A stretch of 64,000 nt of DNA, taken from contig NZ_QPHL01000015.1 of the NCBI RefSeq assembly GCF_003335675.1, positions 124,001-188,000 on the forward strand, written 5' to 3'. The notes beneath the pieces were generated by a model that worked only from the letters and a program-made list of their open reading frames with translations, was not told where the DNA came from and ran no database searches. The translations under genes were made by a program, and so were the position numbers. Shown piece by piece: positions 57,665 through 64,000 of this stretch (its first letter is position 1; the number at the start of each line of letters is the position of its first letter). The stretch comes from Winogradskyella sp. KYW1333. GTDB lineage: Bacteria > Bacteroidota > Bacteroidia > Flavobacteriales > Flavobacteriaceae.

Positions 57665-58000
57665 ATGAAAAAAGTATTTACAGTTCTTGGCTTTATTACA
57701 GCAATATTAGCAACTATTCTTGCTGTAACACCACTTTCAAATCTAGCCATTATACCAATTATCGTTGCGTTTTTATGTGGCTTAATGATATTGTTTATTT
57801 CCAAAAAGCAGAATACAAAAACAAAAACAATTCAATATATATTTTTGTTAGTCATTATTTCATTGGTATTAACAATTTATAAGGGTGTATTCAGTACCGC
57901 AGAATTGGGGGATACTGAGCAATTAGAACAAAAAGAAGAAGAAAATCTTGAAGATTCTAAAGAAATTCTCGAAGGTTTAGAAATCGATGAAGATTTGTAA
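57665..58000 (+). CDS. Small membrane protein with acidic tail
   Basis: The 111-residue protein has three hydrophobic segments (about 5-24, 26-45 and 57-75) and a strongly acidic C-terminal tail (QLEQKEEENLEDSKE to the end). I recognise no family. The 3-base gap to the DUF3108 gene indicates cotranscription and perhaps a joint role at the envelope. The tail could bind cations or a basic partner, which is speculation. Confidence 0.65.
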   Translation: MKKVFTVLGFITAILATILAVTPLSNLAIIPIIVAFLCGLMILFISKKQNTKTKTIQYIFLLVIISLVLTIYKGVFSTAELGDTEQLEQKEEENLEDSKEILEGLEIDEDL

Positions 58001-58042
58001 TTACCCCCTTAACTCTATTAACACATATTAAAATTTTTAATT

Positions 58043-58050
58043 TATTTTTG
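58043..58050 (+). promoter_or_regulatory. -7 box TATTTTTG before the first M28 peptidase gene
   Basis: This is an exact TAnnTTTG match 20 bases upstream of the ATG at 58071. Confidence 0.5.
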
Positions 58051-58070
58051 CGCAAATCTGTTATTTATCT

Positions 58071-59102
58071 ATGAAATTACTATTTGCCTCAGCATTGATT
58101 CTTGTCGGTTCATGTTCCACTCTTAGACATAGCGAAAGAATTGAAAACCTTAAGAATAGTATTTCTTATGATGATAAACTAACCGTTGACAAGTACTTAA
58201 ACACAATTACTGAAGAAGAATTAAAACTACACGTCGAGGAAATTTCGGATGATAAGTATGAGGGGCGAATGACAGGTGAACCTGGACATAATGAAGTCTG
58301 TAATTATATTAGATCTTATTATTTCCGGCAAAATATTAAGGCGCCAGAATCGCATCCAGATTATTTTCAAGTAGTACCTAAAGAAGTCTTACCAGAGGAC
58401 GTTAAGGCGTCTCAAAACGTTATAGCATATATTGAAGGGTCTCAATTTCCTGATGAATATATATACATTTCTGCACATTCTGACCACGAAGGAATAATCG
58501 ATGGTCAAATATATAATGGAGCAGATGACAATGGATCAGGTACAGCAGCTGTTTTAGAAATGGCAGAAGCATTTAAGCAGGCTACAATTGATGGCAATGG
58601 ACCTAAACGTAGTATTGTTTTTCTTCACGTTACGGCTGAAGAAATTGGTCTTCACGGCTCCAGATATTATACCAATAATCCTATTTTCCCAATTGAGAAT
58701 ACAGTATCAACTTTAAATATTGACATGATAGGAAGAGTTGATGAAGATCACAAAGACAATGAAGATTATATATACCTTATAGGATCAGACAGAATCAGTA
58801 CAGAATTACATTTTATAGCACAGACTGCCAATTCTACTTTTACAAATTTGGAAATAGATTATACGTTTAATGCGGAAAAAGACGTTAACCGCTATTATTA
58901 CAGGTCTGATCACTATAACTTTGCCTTAAAAGGAATACCTGTTATCTTTTTCTTTAATGGTGAGCATGAAGACTATACCAAACCAACCGACATAGCAGAA
59001 AAAATAAATTATCCTTTACTATCAAAAAGAACCAAGTTAATTTTTGCAACAGCTTGGTATTTAGCTAATTCTAATTATAAACTTAAGGCGGAGAAAATTT
59101 AA
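58071..59102 (+). CDS. M28 family aminopeptidase-like lipoprotein (short form)
   Basis: The 343-residue lipoprotein (lipobox LVGSC) has the M28 zinc sites: SAHSDHEG (His137), GADDNGSGTAAVLE (bridging Asp), HVTAEEIGLHGS (Glu pair), NIDMIGR (Asp) and RSDHYNF (His). It should cleave N-terminal residues from peptides on the outer or inner membrane surface. Unlike its neighbour at 59198 it has no protease-associated (PA) insert and is about 185 residues shorter. The two are clearly paralogues (shared LNIDMIGR, YYYRSDHYNF), which suggests a tandem duplication followed by loss or gain of the PA domain. Confidence 0.92.
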   Translation: MKLLFASALILVGSCSTLRHSERIENLKNSISYDDKLTVDKYLNTITEEELKLHVEEISDDKYEGRMTGEPGHNEVCNYIRSYYFRQNIKAPESHPDYFQVVPKEVLPEDVKASQNVIAYIEGSQFPDEYIYISAHSDHEGIIDGQIYNGADDNGSGTAAVLEMAEAFKQATIDGNGPKRSIVFLHVTAEEIGLHGSRYYTNNPIFPIENTVSTLNIDMIGRVDEDHKDNEDYIYLIGSDRISTELHFIAQTANSTFTNLEIDYTFNAEKDVNRYYYRSDHYNFALKGIPVIFFFNGEHEDYTKPTDIAEKINYPLLSKRTKLIFATAWYLANSNYKLKAEKI

Positions 59103-59197
59103 GTTAAAGTTTGTTAAAAGAAATTTAGTGTATTAAGTAAGGCCTCTTAATTTTTGTAGCTTTACTGCTCTTTAAACAATTATCTAACAATAAATTA

Positions 59198-60784
59198 ATG
59201 AAGAAACTACTTATACTTTTATGTATCCCACTGATTATTGCAAGTTGTGCCACATCCACTAAGAGTTTAGCTCCTGCGCCGACACCTGAAACTAAATCTA
59301 CAAATGTTGTTACTCCAGCTACTTATGCAGCAACAATTACCTCAGACGAATTAAAGGAAATGCTTTACAAATATGCATCAGATGAGTTTGAAGGTAGAGA
59401 AACTGGTGAAAAAGGCCAGAAATTGGCTGTAGATTATTTAAAAACTAAATACCAAGATATGGGCATTGCATCACCACTTGGCGATAATTATTTTCAAGAT
59501 GTACCACTTGAAAAGCAAAAGGTAGCAGAAGCACAACTCAGTGTCAATGGTAAAAATTTTGAAAATTTTAAAGATCTTATTGCTGTAGCGGTTTCAGAAT
59601 CGGTTGATATTTTAATTAATGAAGTTGTATATGTTGGTTATGGTATAGATGCCGATAATTACTCAGATTATAAAGGTGTTGACGTAAAGGGTAAAATTGT
59701 ATTAGCAAAAGCAGGAGAACCTGAAGACGTGGATGGTAACTATATTACCTCTGGTGATAAAAAAGAAACTAAATGGACTAACGGACGTCAATCATTATCT
59801 AGTAAAAGCCAAGCAGCAATGGAAAACGGAGTTAAAGGATTGATTTATTTAGATGAAGGTTTGTTTTCGAGATATGCTCCTTATTTTAAGCGTCAAGCCT
59901 CCTCTGGCTCTGCAGGTCGCCTTTCGTTAAAAAACAAGGAGGAAGGAATGATGATGCTAATGGTAAATAAAAATCTTGCAACTGCCCTTCATTCTGAAAT
60001 TATGGATGATAATACTCCTAAAGTTGTTAATACCAAATTAAAAATGACAATTGAGAACAACTCAATCAACATATCTTCAGAAAATGTTGTAGCATTTATT
60101 GAAGGTTCAGAAAAACCTGAAGAGATTTTGGTTATTTCTGCCCATTTAGATCATGAAGGTGTAAAAAATGGTAAAGTATATAACGGTGCTGATGATGATG
60201 GTTCTGGTACAATTGCAATATTAGAAATTGCTGAAGCTTTTAAGACAGCGCAATTAGCTGGAGATGCACCTAAACGTTCGATTTTGTTTTTGCATGTTAC
60301 TGGAGAAGAAAAAGGTCTTTTAGGGTCAAGATATTACACTGATATGAATCCGATCTTTCCATTGAAAAACACTGTGGCAAATTTAAATATTGATATGATT
60401 GGCCGTATCGATCCTAAACGCAAGGAAGGTAGTAGAAACTATGTTTATCTCATTGGAAGTGATAAATTGAGTTCTGACCTGCATAATCTTTCTGAAGAAG
60501 TAAACAAAAAATATACTAATCTAGAATTAGATTACACCTACAATGATGAGAACGATCCAAACAGATATTATTATCGATCAGATCATTATAATTTTGCAAA
60601 AAATAATGTTCCAGTGATATTTTATTTTAATGGTACTCATGCAGATTATCACAAGGATACGGATACACCTGATAAAATTGAGTACGATTTATTAGAAAAC
60701 AGAACTAGGCTTGTTTTTCATACCGCCTGGGAAATAGCAAATCGTGAGGAACGTATTGTTGTAGACAAAACAAGTGAACAATAA
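59198..60784 (+). CDS. M28 family aminopeptidase-like lipoprotein with PA domain
   Basis: The 528-residue lipoprotein (lipobox IIASC, Cys17) has an N-terminal part (40-110), a protease-associated insert (about 125-275, VGYGIDADNYSDYKGVDVKGKIVLAK start) and the M28 catalytic domain with SAHLDHEG, GADDDGSGTIA, HVTGEEKGLLGS, NIDMIGR and RSDHYNF zinc ligands. It degrades peptides outside the cytoplasm; the PA domain probably selects substrates. A terminator palindrome follows 18 bases after the stop, ahead of the tRNA-His remnant. Confidence 0.93.
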   Translation: MKKLLILLCIPLIIASCATSTKSLAPAPTPETKSTNVVTPATYAATITSDELKEMLYKYASDEFEGRETGEKGQKLAVDYLKTKYQDMGIASPLGDNYFQDVPLEKQKVAEAQLSVNGKNFENFKDLIAVAVSESVDILINEVVYVGYGIDADNYSDYKGVDVKGKIVLAKAGEPEDVDGNYITSGDKKETKWTNGRQSLSSKSQAAMENGVKGLIYLDEGLFSRYAPYFKRQASSGSAGRLSLKNKEEGMMMLMVNKNLATALHSEIMDDNTPKVVNTKLKMTIENNSINISSENVVAFIEGSEKPEEILVISAHLDHEGVKNGKVYNGADDDGSGTIAILEIAEAFKTAQLAGDAPKRSILFLHVTGEEKGLLGSRYYTDMNPIFPLKNTVANLNIDMIGRIDPKRKEGSRNYVYLIGSDKLSSDLHNLSEEVNKKYTNLELDYTYNDENDPNRYYYRSDHYNFAKNNVPVIFYFNGTHADYHKDTDTPDKIEYDLLENRTRLVFHTAWEIANREERIVVDKTSEQ

Positions 60785-60802
60785 AAAATAAATGATATTA
60801 AT

Positions 60803-60834
60803 AAAAAGGCCATTCAAATTTGAATGGCCTTTTT
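60803..60834. terminator. Bidirectional terminator after the M28 genes
   Basis: A perfect palindrome, AAAAAGGCCATTCAAA (60803-60818) / TTTGAATGGCCTTTTT (60819-60834), gives a stem of up to 16 bp with almost no loop and T runs on both strands. It ends the M28 gene and, on the other strand, the original tRNA-His transcript. Confidence 0.85.
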
Positions 60835-60839
60835 TTATA

Positions 60840-60944
60840 CAAAAAAAGCTCTTTGTTTCCGAAAGGCTTGGTCTTTTTGGGTGGAAGATCGGTCTCGAAC
60901 CGACGACCTCCTGAACCACAATCAGGCGCTCTAACCAACTGAGC
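60840..60944 (-). repeat. Left 105-bp direct repeat with tRNA-His 3' fragment
   Basis: This copy matches 63334-63438 at a constant offset of 2,494 bp with two mismatches (60850, 60854); 60855-60944 is identical. It contains the tRNA-His gene from the D-stem GCTC to the 3' end (60880-60944, minus strand) plus the downstream tail, but lacks the 5' acceptor strand, which is replaced by unrelated sequence, so it is a non-functional tRNA fragment. This is the expected scar of an element inserted into a tRNA gene. Confidence 0.85.
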
Positions 60945-61012
60945 GATTGATTATTATTTTTGTTTCAATAAAAAAAACTTCATTTATTCATCCCACCAAA
61001 AAATTTAATTTC

Positions 61013-61156
61013 TTAATCTGTAAAAGTGTCATATGACTTCCTCCAGCCATCAAATGAAAATTTATAAGTATTGAGATCTCCTATAATTTTCTCTAAACTT
61101 AATGTGTTCTCAAATTTATCACCAAAGCTAATCCAAGTGCCCCTACAATCTATTGA
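61013..61156 (-). pseudogene. C-terminal gene remnant inside the island
   Basis: On the minus strand 47 codons read like protein (CRGTWISFGDKFENTLS, then EKIIGDLNTYKFS and DGWRKSYDTFTD, stop at 61013-61015) with a stop immediately upstream of the frame and no ATG or GTG start. It is probably the end of a gene lost when the element formed or shrank. Apart from it, the 340-bp stretch 60945-61284 shows no gene; the part before 61285 is AT-rich and may hold the promoter of the payload operon. Confidence 0.4.
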
Positions 61157-61284
61157 TTATTTATAGCTTAAAATTGTGAGTAAAATTAAAAGAACAGTGT
61201 TTTTTATATTACTAATAGAGTTAAATTGCAGTTGATATATTATGATTTTTATCTATTTTTTACACAATTTAAATTAATTCTGTT

Positions 61285-62547
61285 GTGGGTAACACTGATT
61301 ATTTAAGTAATTATAAAGCTGGTCAAGAGTCTTTTAAAGAAGGTTTGACTAACTATGCTTTGGATGAGTTTAAAGAGTTTTTAAAGCAAAAAAATCACGC
61401 AAAAAATAGCTTAGAGGTTTCTAATGCTCATAGATATATTTCAAAGTTATATTACGAAAAGGGTGAATACTCTAAATCTCTCAATACTTGGTGTCTCAAA
61501 AAAACAAGGTCCTGCTTTACCTGGAAGGATTTTTACTCAAGAGCTTTAGCTGCAATAATTGAGTTTAGGGATGTCATGGACAAAAATTATGTCCTAGTCC
61601 AGGAAAAAAATGGAAATTATGAATATAATGTAATTGATGTATTGATTGACTTAGAAATAGCTCAAAGCTTAGTCCACAAAGAAATCAATAACAAGGTAAA
61701 TATCCAAGATATTTTAAATGGTAAATTTTATGGTAGCAGATCAAATACTAAACTAAGATGGCTCTTTGAAATTTATTACAACTCACATTATTACAAAGTC
61801 ATTGTAATTAATATTTTATTTCAATTGAAAAATGCAAATATTACACCTGTTGATATAAGTAGCAAGGAAAAAAAATATAAAATTTACAATAAGGATGTTT
61901 CAGCAAAGATTAATTGTGAAATTAATGACTATAATTTATTTTTAAAATCAAATAATAATGCTTTTGAAATTGGTATGGGCGAATTAATACAAATTCAAGG
62001 CATTAAAAGATATATTGGTAAGCTAATTTATAGAAGTAATAACGTTGTAAATAATTTAAATCATTTAAAGTATGATAATGACTGGGATTTTATACCAGAT
62101 GGGTTTTTTTACTTGGAGCAATTCAAGTTAAAAATTAATCTCTACAAGTGTTCTAATTTGTTAAATGATGAGGAAAGAGAACATCAAAAAGATCTTTGGA
62201 AATCTGAGCTGGTTAAGTTTGACTTTGAAAAGACACTAAAGTCAACTTCCAATTTAAATTTAATAAAGAATAATTTAATTGAAAGTGATTGGGAATTTGA
62301 TTGGTCTAGTGTTTCTTTTTCTGCAAGTTTTCACAACTACAGGATTAGCAGGGATAAAGGTAAAAAGCTAATTAGATTTTTTAAAAGTCAAATTATGCCT
62401 GAAAAAGGTTGGGCTTCAGAAAGTATGGATGAAGAAAGAAAAAAATATTTGTCTTCACAGGAAGAAGATCAAAACTATGACAATCAAAATGATGATTATG
62501 ACCCATACGGTGATACAGATTTAGGGAATCCTCACGGTTGGTGGTAA
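61285..62547 (+). CDS. Unrecognised 420-residue island protein, TPR-like N-terminus
   Basis: I do not recognise this protein. It starts at GTG 61285. Residues about 10-65 (YKAGQESFKEGLTNYALDEF, NAHRYISKLYYEKGEYSKSL) look like two tetratricopeptide-type helical hairpins. The centre is Lys/Asn/Tyr-rich and mixed, and the C-terminus is acidic and disordered, ending GDTDLGNPHGWW. It has no signal peptide or membrane span. It is followed after 15 bases by the 218-residue gene, so they form a two-gene operon. A defence or regulatory role is conceivable because of the island setting, but no catalytic motif supports it. Confidence 0.7.
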   Translation: MGNTDYLSNYKAGQESFKEGLTNYALDEFKEFLKQKNHAKNSLEVSNAHRYISKLYYEKGEYSKSLNTWCLKKTRSCFTWKDFYSRALAAIIEFRDVMDKNYVLVQEKNGNYEYNVIDVLIDLEIAQSLVHKEINNKVNIQDILNGKFYGSRSNTKLRWLFEIYYNSHYYKVIVINILFQLKNANITPVDISSKEKKYKIYNKDVSAKINCEINDYNLFLKSNNNAFEIGMGELIQIQGIKRYIGKLIYRSNNVVNNLNHLKYDNDWDFIPDGFFYLEQFKLKINLYKCSNLLNDEEREHQKDLWKSELVKFDFEKTLKSTSNLNLIKNNLIESDWEFDWSSVSFSASFHNYRISRDKGKKLIRFFKSQIMPEKGWASESMDEERKKYLSSQEEDQNYDNQNDDYDPYGDTDLGNPHGWW

Positions 62548-62562
62548 TTTTAAAAAATAAAA

Positions 62563-63219
62563 ATGTGGTCCTATTTAATAAATAGCATTGAACTTTACTC
62601 AAACCATAAAAGCTTTAGCTTACATGTTGACACCATAAGAAACTTGTGGTTACTACTCCATTTTAAAGACCTTGAGATTAAGAGTAAGACCATCTATTAT
62701 CAAGTAGATAATGGCATCAGACAGCGCAAAAATACCAAACACCCCATTAGGAAGATGCATAAGGTGCATAAAAACACAGCTGAGCTAATGAAATATCTTA
62801 GTAATAAACCTTATAAAATTATAAAATTAGAATTGGAATTTACAAATGGGTGGAAGATTAAACAACGGCCATGTATTGAGCTTGGGTTTTACACTAATTC
62901 AACTAAGGAAAGAGACGAGCTTATTAATAGACTTTTAAATATTGCCGGGCAAGGACCAATAGATGTGTCAAAACTTGAAATTAATTTTTCATACTACTTT
63001 AAATCTGAGTTAGAGTTGGTTAAGATTAATATTGATGATTTACCTAGCCCAGATGAATTTTGGTCTGAGGAACAACTAGCGCAATGGAAAAAAGATTATG
63101 AAGTTGTTGAGCGCTTAAATGAAGAACAGCAAACTGACCCACCTTTTTACATAGCAGATGATAAATTGGAAATAAAAAAGAACTTACCAAACTGGGATAG
63201 TAATAGTGGACCTTTTTAA
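62563..63219 (+). CDS. Unrecognised 218-residue island protein
   Basis: I do not recognise this soluble protein. It begins MWSYLINSIELYSNHKSFSL, has a basic central part (RQRKNTKHPIRKMHKVHKNT) that could bind nucleic acid, a beta-rich segment (IIKLELEFTNGWKIK) and an acidic C-terminal half with WSEEQLAQWKKDYEVVERL. It has no signal or membrane span. It lies 15 bases after the 420-residue gene and is the second gene of the island operon. The mixed basic and acidic halves resemble partners that bind each other or RNA; this is speculation. Confidence 0.7.
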   Translation: MWSYLINSIELYSNHKSFSLHVDTIRNLWLLLHFKDLEIKSKTIYYQVDNGIRQRKNTKHPIRKMHKVHKNTAELMKYLSNKPYKIIKLELEFTNGWKIKQRPCIELGFYTNSTKERDELINRLLNIAGQGPIDVSKLEINFSYYFKSELELVKINIDDLPSPDEFWSEEQLAQWKKDYEVVERLNEEQQTDPPFYIADDKLEIKKNLPNWDSNSGPF

Positions 63220-63333
63220 AACTTCACAAAGTTATGATGCTATTACAAAGAGACAAAATCCAATGTCTATTTACTGCCAGCAAAGTGGCAGTGAACGTGT
63301 TTTTTTTGGTAAATTTGGGGTAGTCTTAAGGAA

Positions 63334-63438
63334 CAAAAAAAGCCCTTCGTTTCCGAAAGGCTTGGTCTTTTTGGGTGGAAGATCGGTCTCGAACCGACGA
63401 CCTCCTGAACCACAATCAGGCGCTCTAACCAACTGAGC
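63334..63438 (-). repeat. Right 105-bp direct repeat within tRNA-His
   Basis: This is the copy of 60840-60944 that is joined to the 5' part of the tRNA gene and therefore reconstitutes a full tRNA-His. It spans the tRNA from the D-stem to its 3' end and about 40 bp of downstream tail. The two mismatches to the left copy lie in the tail (63344, 63348), outside the tRNA. Confidence 0.85.
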
Positions 63439-63448
63439 TACAACCACC
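63374..63448 (-). tRNA. tRNA-His (anticodon GUG)
   Basis: Read on the minus strand the gene opens GGTGGTTGTAGCTCAGTTGG, with the extra G-1 of histidine tRNAs opposite C73, anticodon arm CCTGA-TTGTGGT-TCAGG with anticodon GTG and T-loop TTCGAGA. As read here, the acceptor strands GTGGTTG and CTTCCAC pair at five positions but have two U-U oppositions (positions 5-68 and 6-67), which is odd. CCA is not encoded. It is the only complete tRNA-His in the window and the attachment site of the adjoining island. Confidence 0.9.
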
Positions 63449-63508
63449 ATTTTAAATTGGACTGCAAATGTAAATTATTTACAATTTTCTACAAAGTGTT
63501 TTCGTTAC

Positions 63509-64000
63509 TTATTTTAGGTCGAAAAGAGATTCTACAGCAGGATATCGCTCTACTGTGAAGCCTTCACCATATTCAGTACCAACCAATCTACCAAGATTTC
63601 TGGCTCTATATTTTATACTGTCTGTAAAATTTTTACTAGAAATGGGTGTCTCTGGTTCATTATTATTAGGATCATAAAACTGAGTTTTATAAGCTAAAAC
63701 AGCTTCCATTTTTTTGTCCATAAAACCGGAAACGTCTACAACAACATCTGGTAGAATATCCTGCCACTGCATATAATGATAGACAGCTTTTGGTCTCCAA
63801 GCATCTTGTACCGTATTATCCTTGTCAATAGTTTCTATTTTTCTTAATCCACTTAAAAAACAAGAGTCACTGACCAGCTTACTTCCTTTCCCATGATCAA
63901 TATGCCTATCCTCTATCGCATTGCAAATGACAATTTCAGGCTTGTAAAAGCGTATCATTTTTATTATTTCTAATTGATGTGATTTGTCATTAACAAAAAA
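63509..64000 (-). CDS. bshB1: Bacillithiol biosynthesis deacetylase BshB1, C-terminal part
   Basis: The frame is open to the right edge, so the 5' part is outside the window; 163 codons are visible. The protein is a LmbE/PIG-L type deacetylase: RFYKPEIVICNAIEDRHIDHGK carries the second zinc-site His residues, and WRPKAVYHYMQWQDILPDVVVDVSGF and the C-terminal RARNLGRLVGTEYGEGF are typical of BshB1. It removes acetyl from GlcNAc-malate in bacillithiol synthesis, the low-molecular-weight thiol of many Bacteroidota. The ATG at 63956-63958 is an internal Met, not the start, since conserved residues precede it. Confidence 0.92.
   Translation of the reverse strand, partial: FFVNDKSHQLEIIKMIRFYKPEIVICNAIEDRHIDHGKGSKLVSDSCFLSGLRKIETIDKDNTVQDAWRPKAVYHYMQWQDILPDVVVDVSGFMDKKMEAVLAYKTQFYDPNNNEPETPISSKNFTDSIKYRARNLGRLVGTEYGEGFTVERYPAVESLFDLK

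Larger units (their letters stand above)
60840..63438. mobile_element. 2.5-kb tRNA-His-associated island without recombinase
   Basis: The island is bounded by 105-bp direct repeats derived from tRNA-His, the usual result of site-specific integration into a tRNA gene by a tyrosine recombinase. Only 2,494 bp separate equivalent points. The payload is two same-strand genes of unknown function (61285-62547, 62563-63219) plus coding remnants at both edges; no integrase, transposase or replication gene is present, so it would need a helper or is the leftover of a larger element. Confidence 0.7.

Noticed and set aside
63206-63436. 76-codon gene at the right end of the island
   Set aside because: The second half reads through the tRNA-His repeat on the opposite strand; only the part before 63334 may be a true coding remnant.

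Overview
The window is AT-rich chromosomal DNA from a member of the Flavobacteriaceae (Bacteroidota). The evidence is: Bacteroidetes -7 promoter boxes (TAnnTTTG) directly before several genes, few Shine-Dalgarno sequences, many SPII lipoproteins, two secreted enzymes with type IX secretion (T9SS) C-terminal sorting domains, a bacillithiol enzyme (BshB1), DUF4294 and DUF4268 proteins, and a tpx-dgkA-M15-ftsK-lolA-lptF/G-ribB gene order of flavobacterial type. The genus cannot be fixed from the sequence alone.

Layout. 1-5.9 kb: housekeeping and membrane genes (RNA methyltransferase start, SAM methyltransferase, ZIP transporter, hemolysin III, M42 peptidase, NUDIX hydrolase). 6-7.9 kb: a probable zinc-responsive module, in which a Fur/Zur-type repressor diverges from a MerC-like protein and a GTP cyclohydrolase I, with four near-identical inverted-repeat operators between them. 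8-12 kb: a Bcr/CflA-type efflux pump and an unusual overlapping three-gene operon (small membrane-anchored protein, polytopic HTTM/DoxX-like protein, ATP-grasp enzyme). 12-22.7 kb: YrdC/Sua5-type protein, secreted protein, UvrD-type helicase, M20 amidohydrolase, patatin, M1 aminopeptidase and RecG.

22.9-37.8 kb is accessory. After an AtoE-type transporter comes about 10 kb in which all genes point the same way and most are separated by structured intergenic repeats. These have complementary end boxes (..AAC at the left, GTT.. at the right), a second inner pair of arms and an asymmetric spacer, and they sit a few bases after a stop codon and some 10-70 bases before the next start codon. This is the architecture of integron attC sites, and no integrase is present, so the region looks like a Bacteroidetes cassette array without integrase (CALIN), decaying towards its right end. 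Its cargo includes a vanadium-haloperoxidase/PAP2-type enzyme, a SIMPL-domain protein, a cyclase-family lipoprotein, a PETase-like T9SS hydrolase, a PhzF protein and several small orphan proteins.

37.9-56.5 kb returns to core genes: TlpA-type lipoprotein, PheT, Tpx, DgkA, a D,D-carboxypeptidase-like M15 enzyme, FtsK, LolA, an LptF/G permease, RibBA with a decayed GTP cyclohydrolase II half, a GH16 glucanase, a DegT aminotransferase, a nitroreductase, a membrane protein paired with a THEP1-type NTPase, and a CaiB-type CoA transferase. 56.6-64 kb holds tRNA-Ser(UGA), a DUF3108 protein, two paralogous M28 peptidases, and a 2.5 kb island between two 105-bp direct repeats carrying the 3' part of tRNA-His. 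The island has two unrecognised genes and no recombinase. The window ends inside bshB1.

The best candidates for something undescribed are the attC-like cassette array (24.3-34.3 kb), the tRNA-His mini-island with its two-gene payload (60.8-63.4 kb), and the ATP-grasp operon (9.3-11.9 kb).
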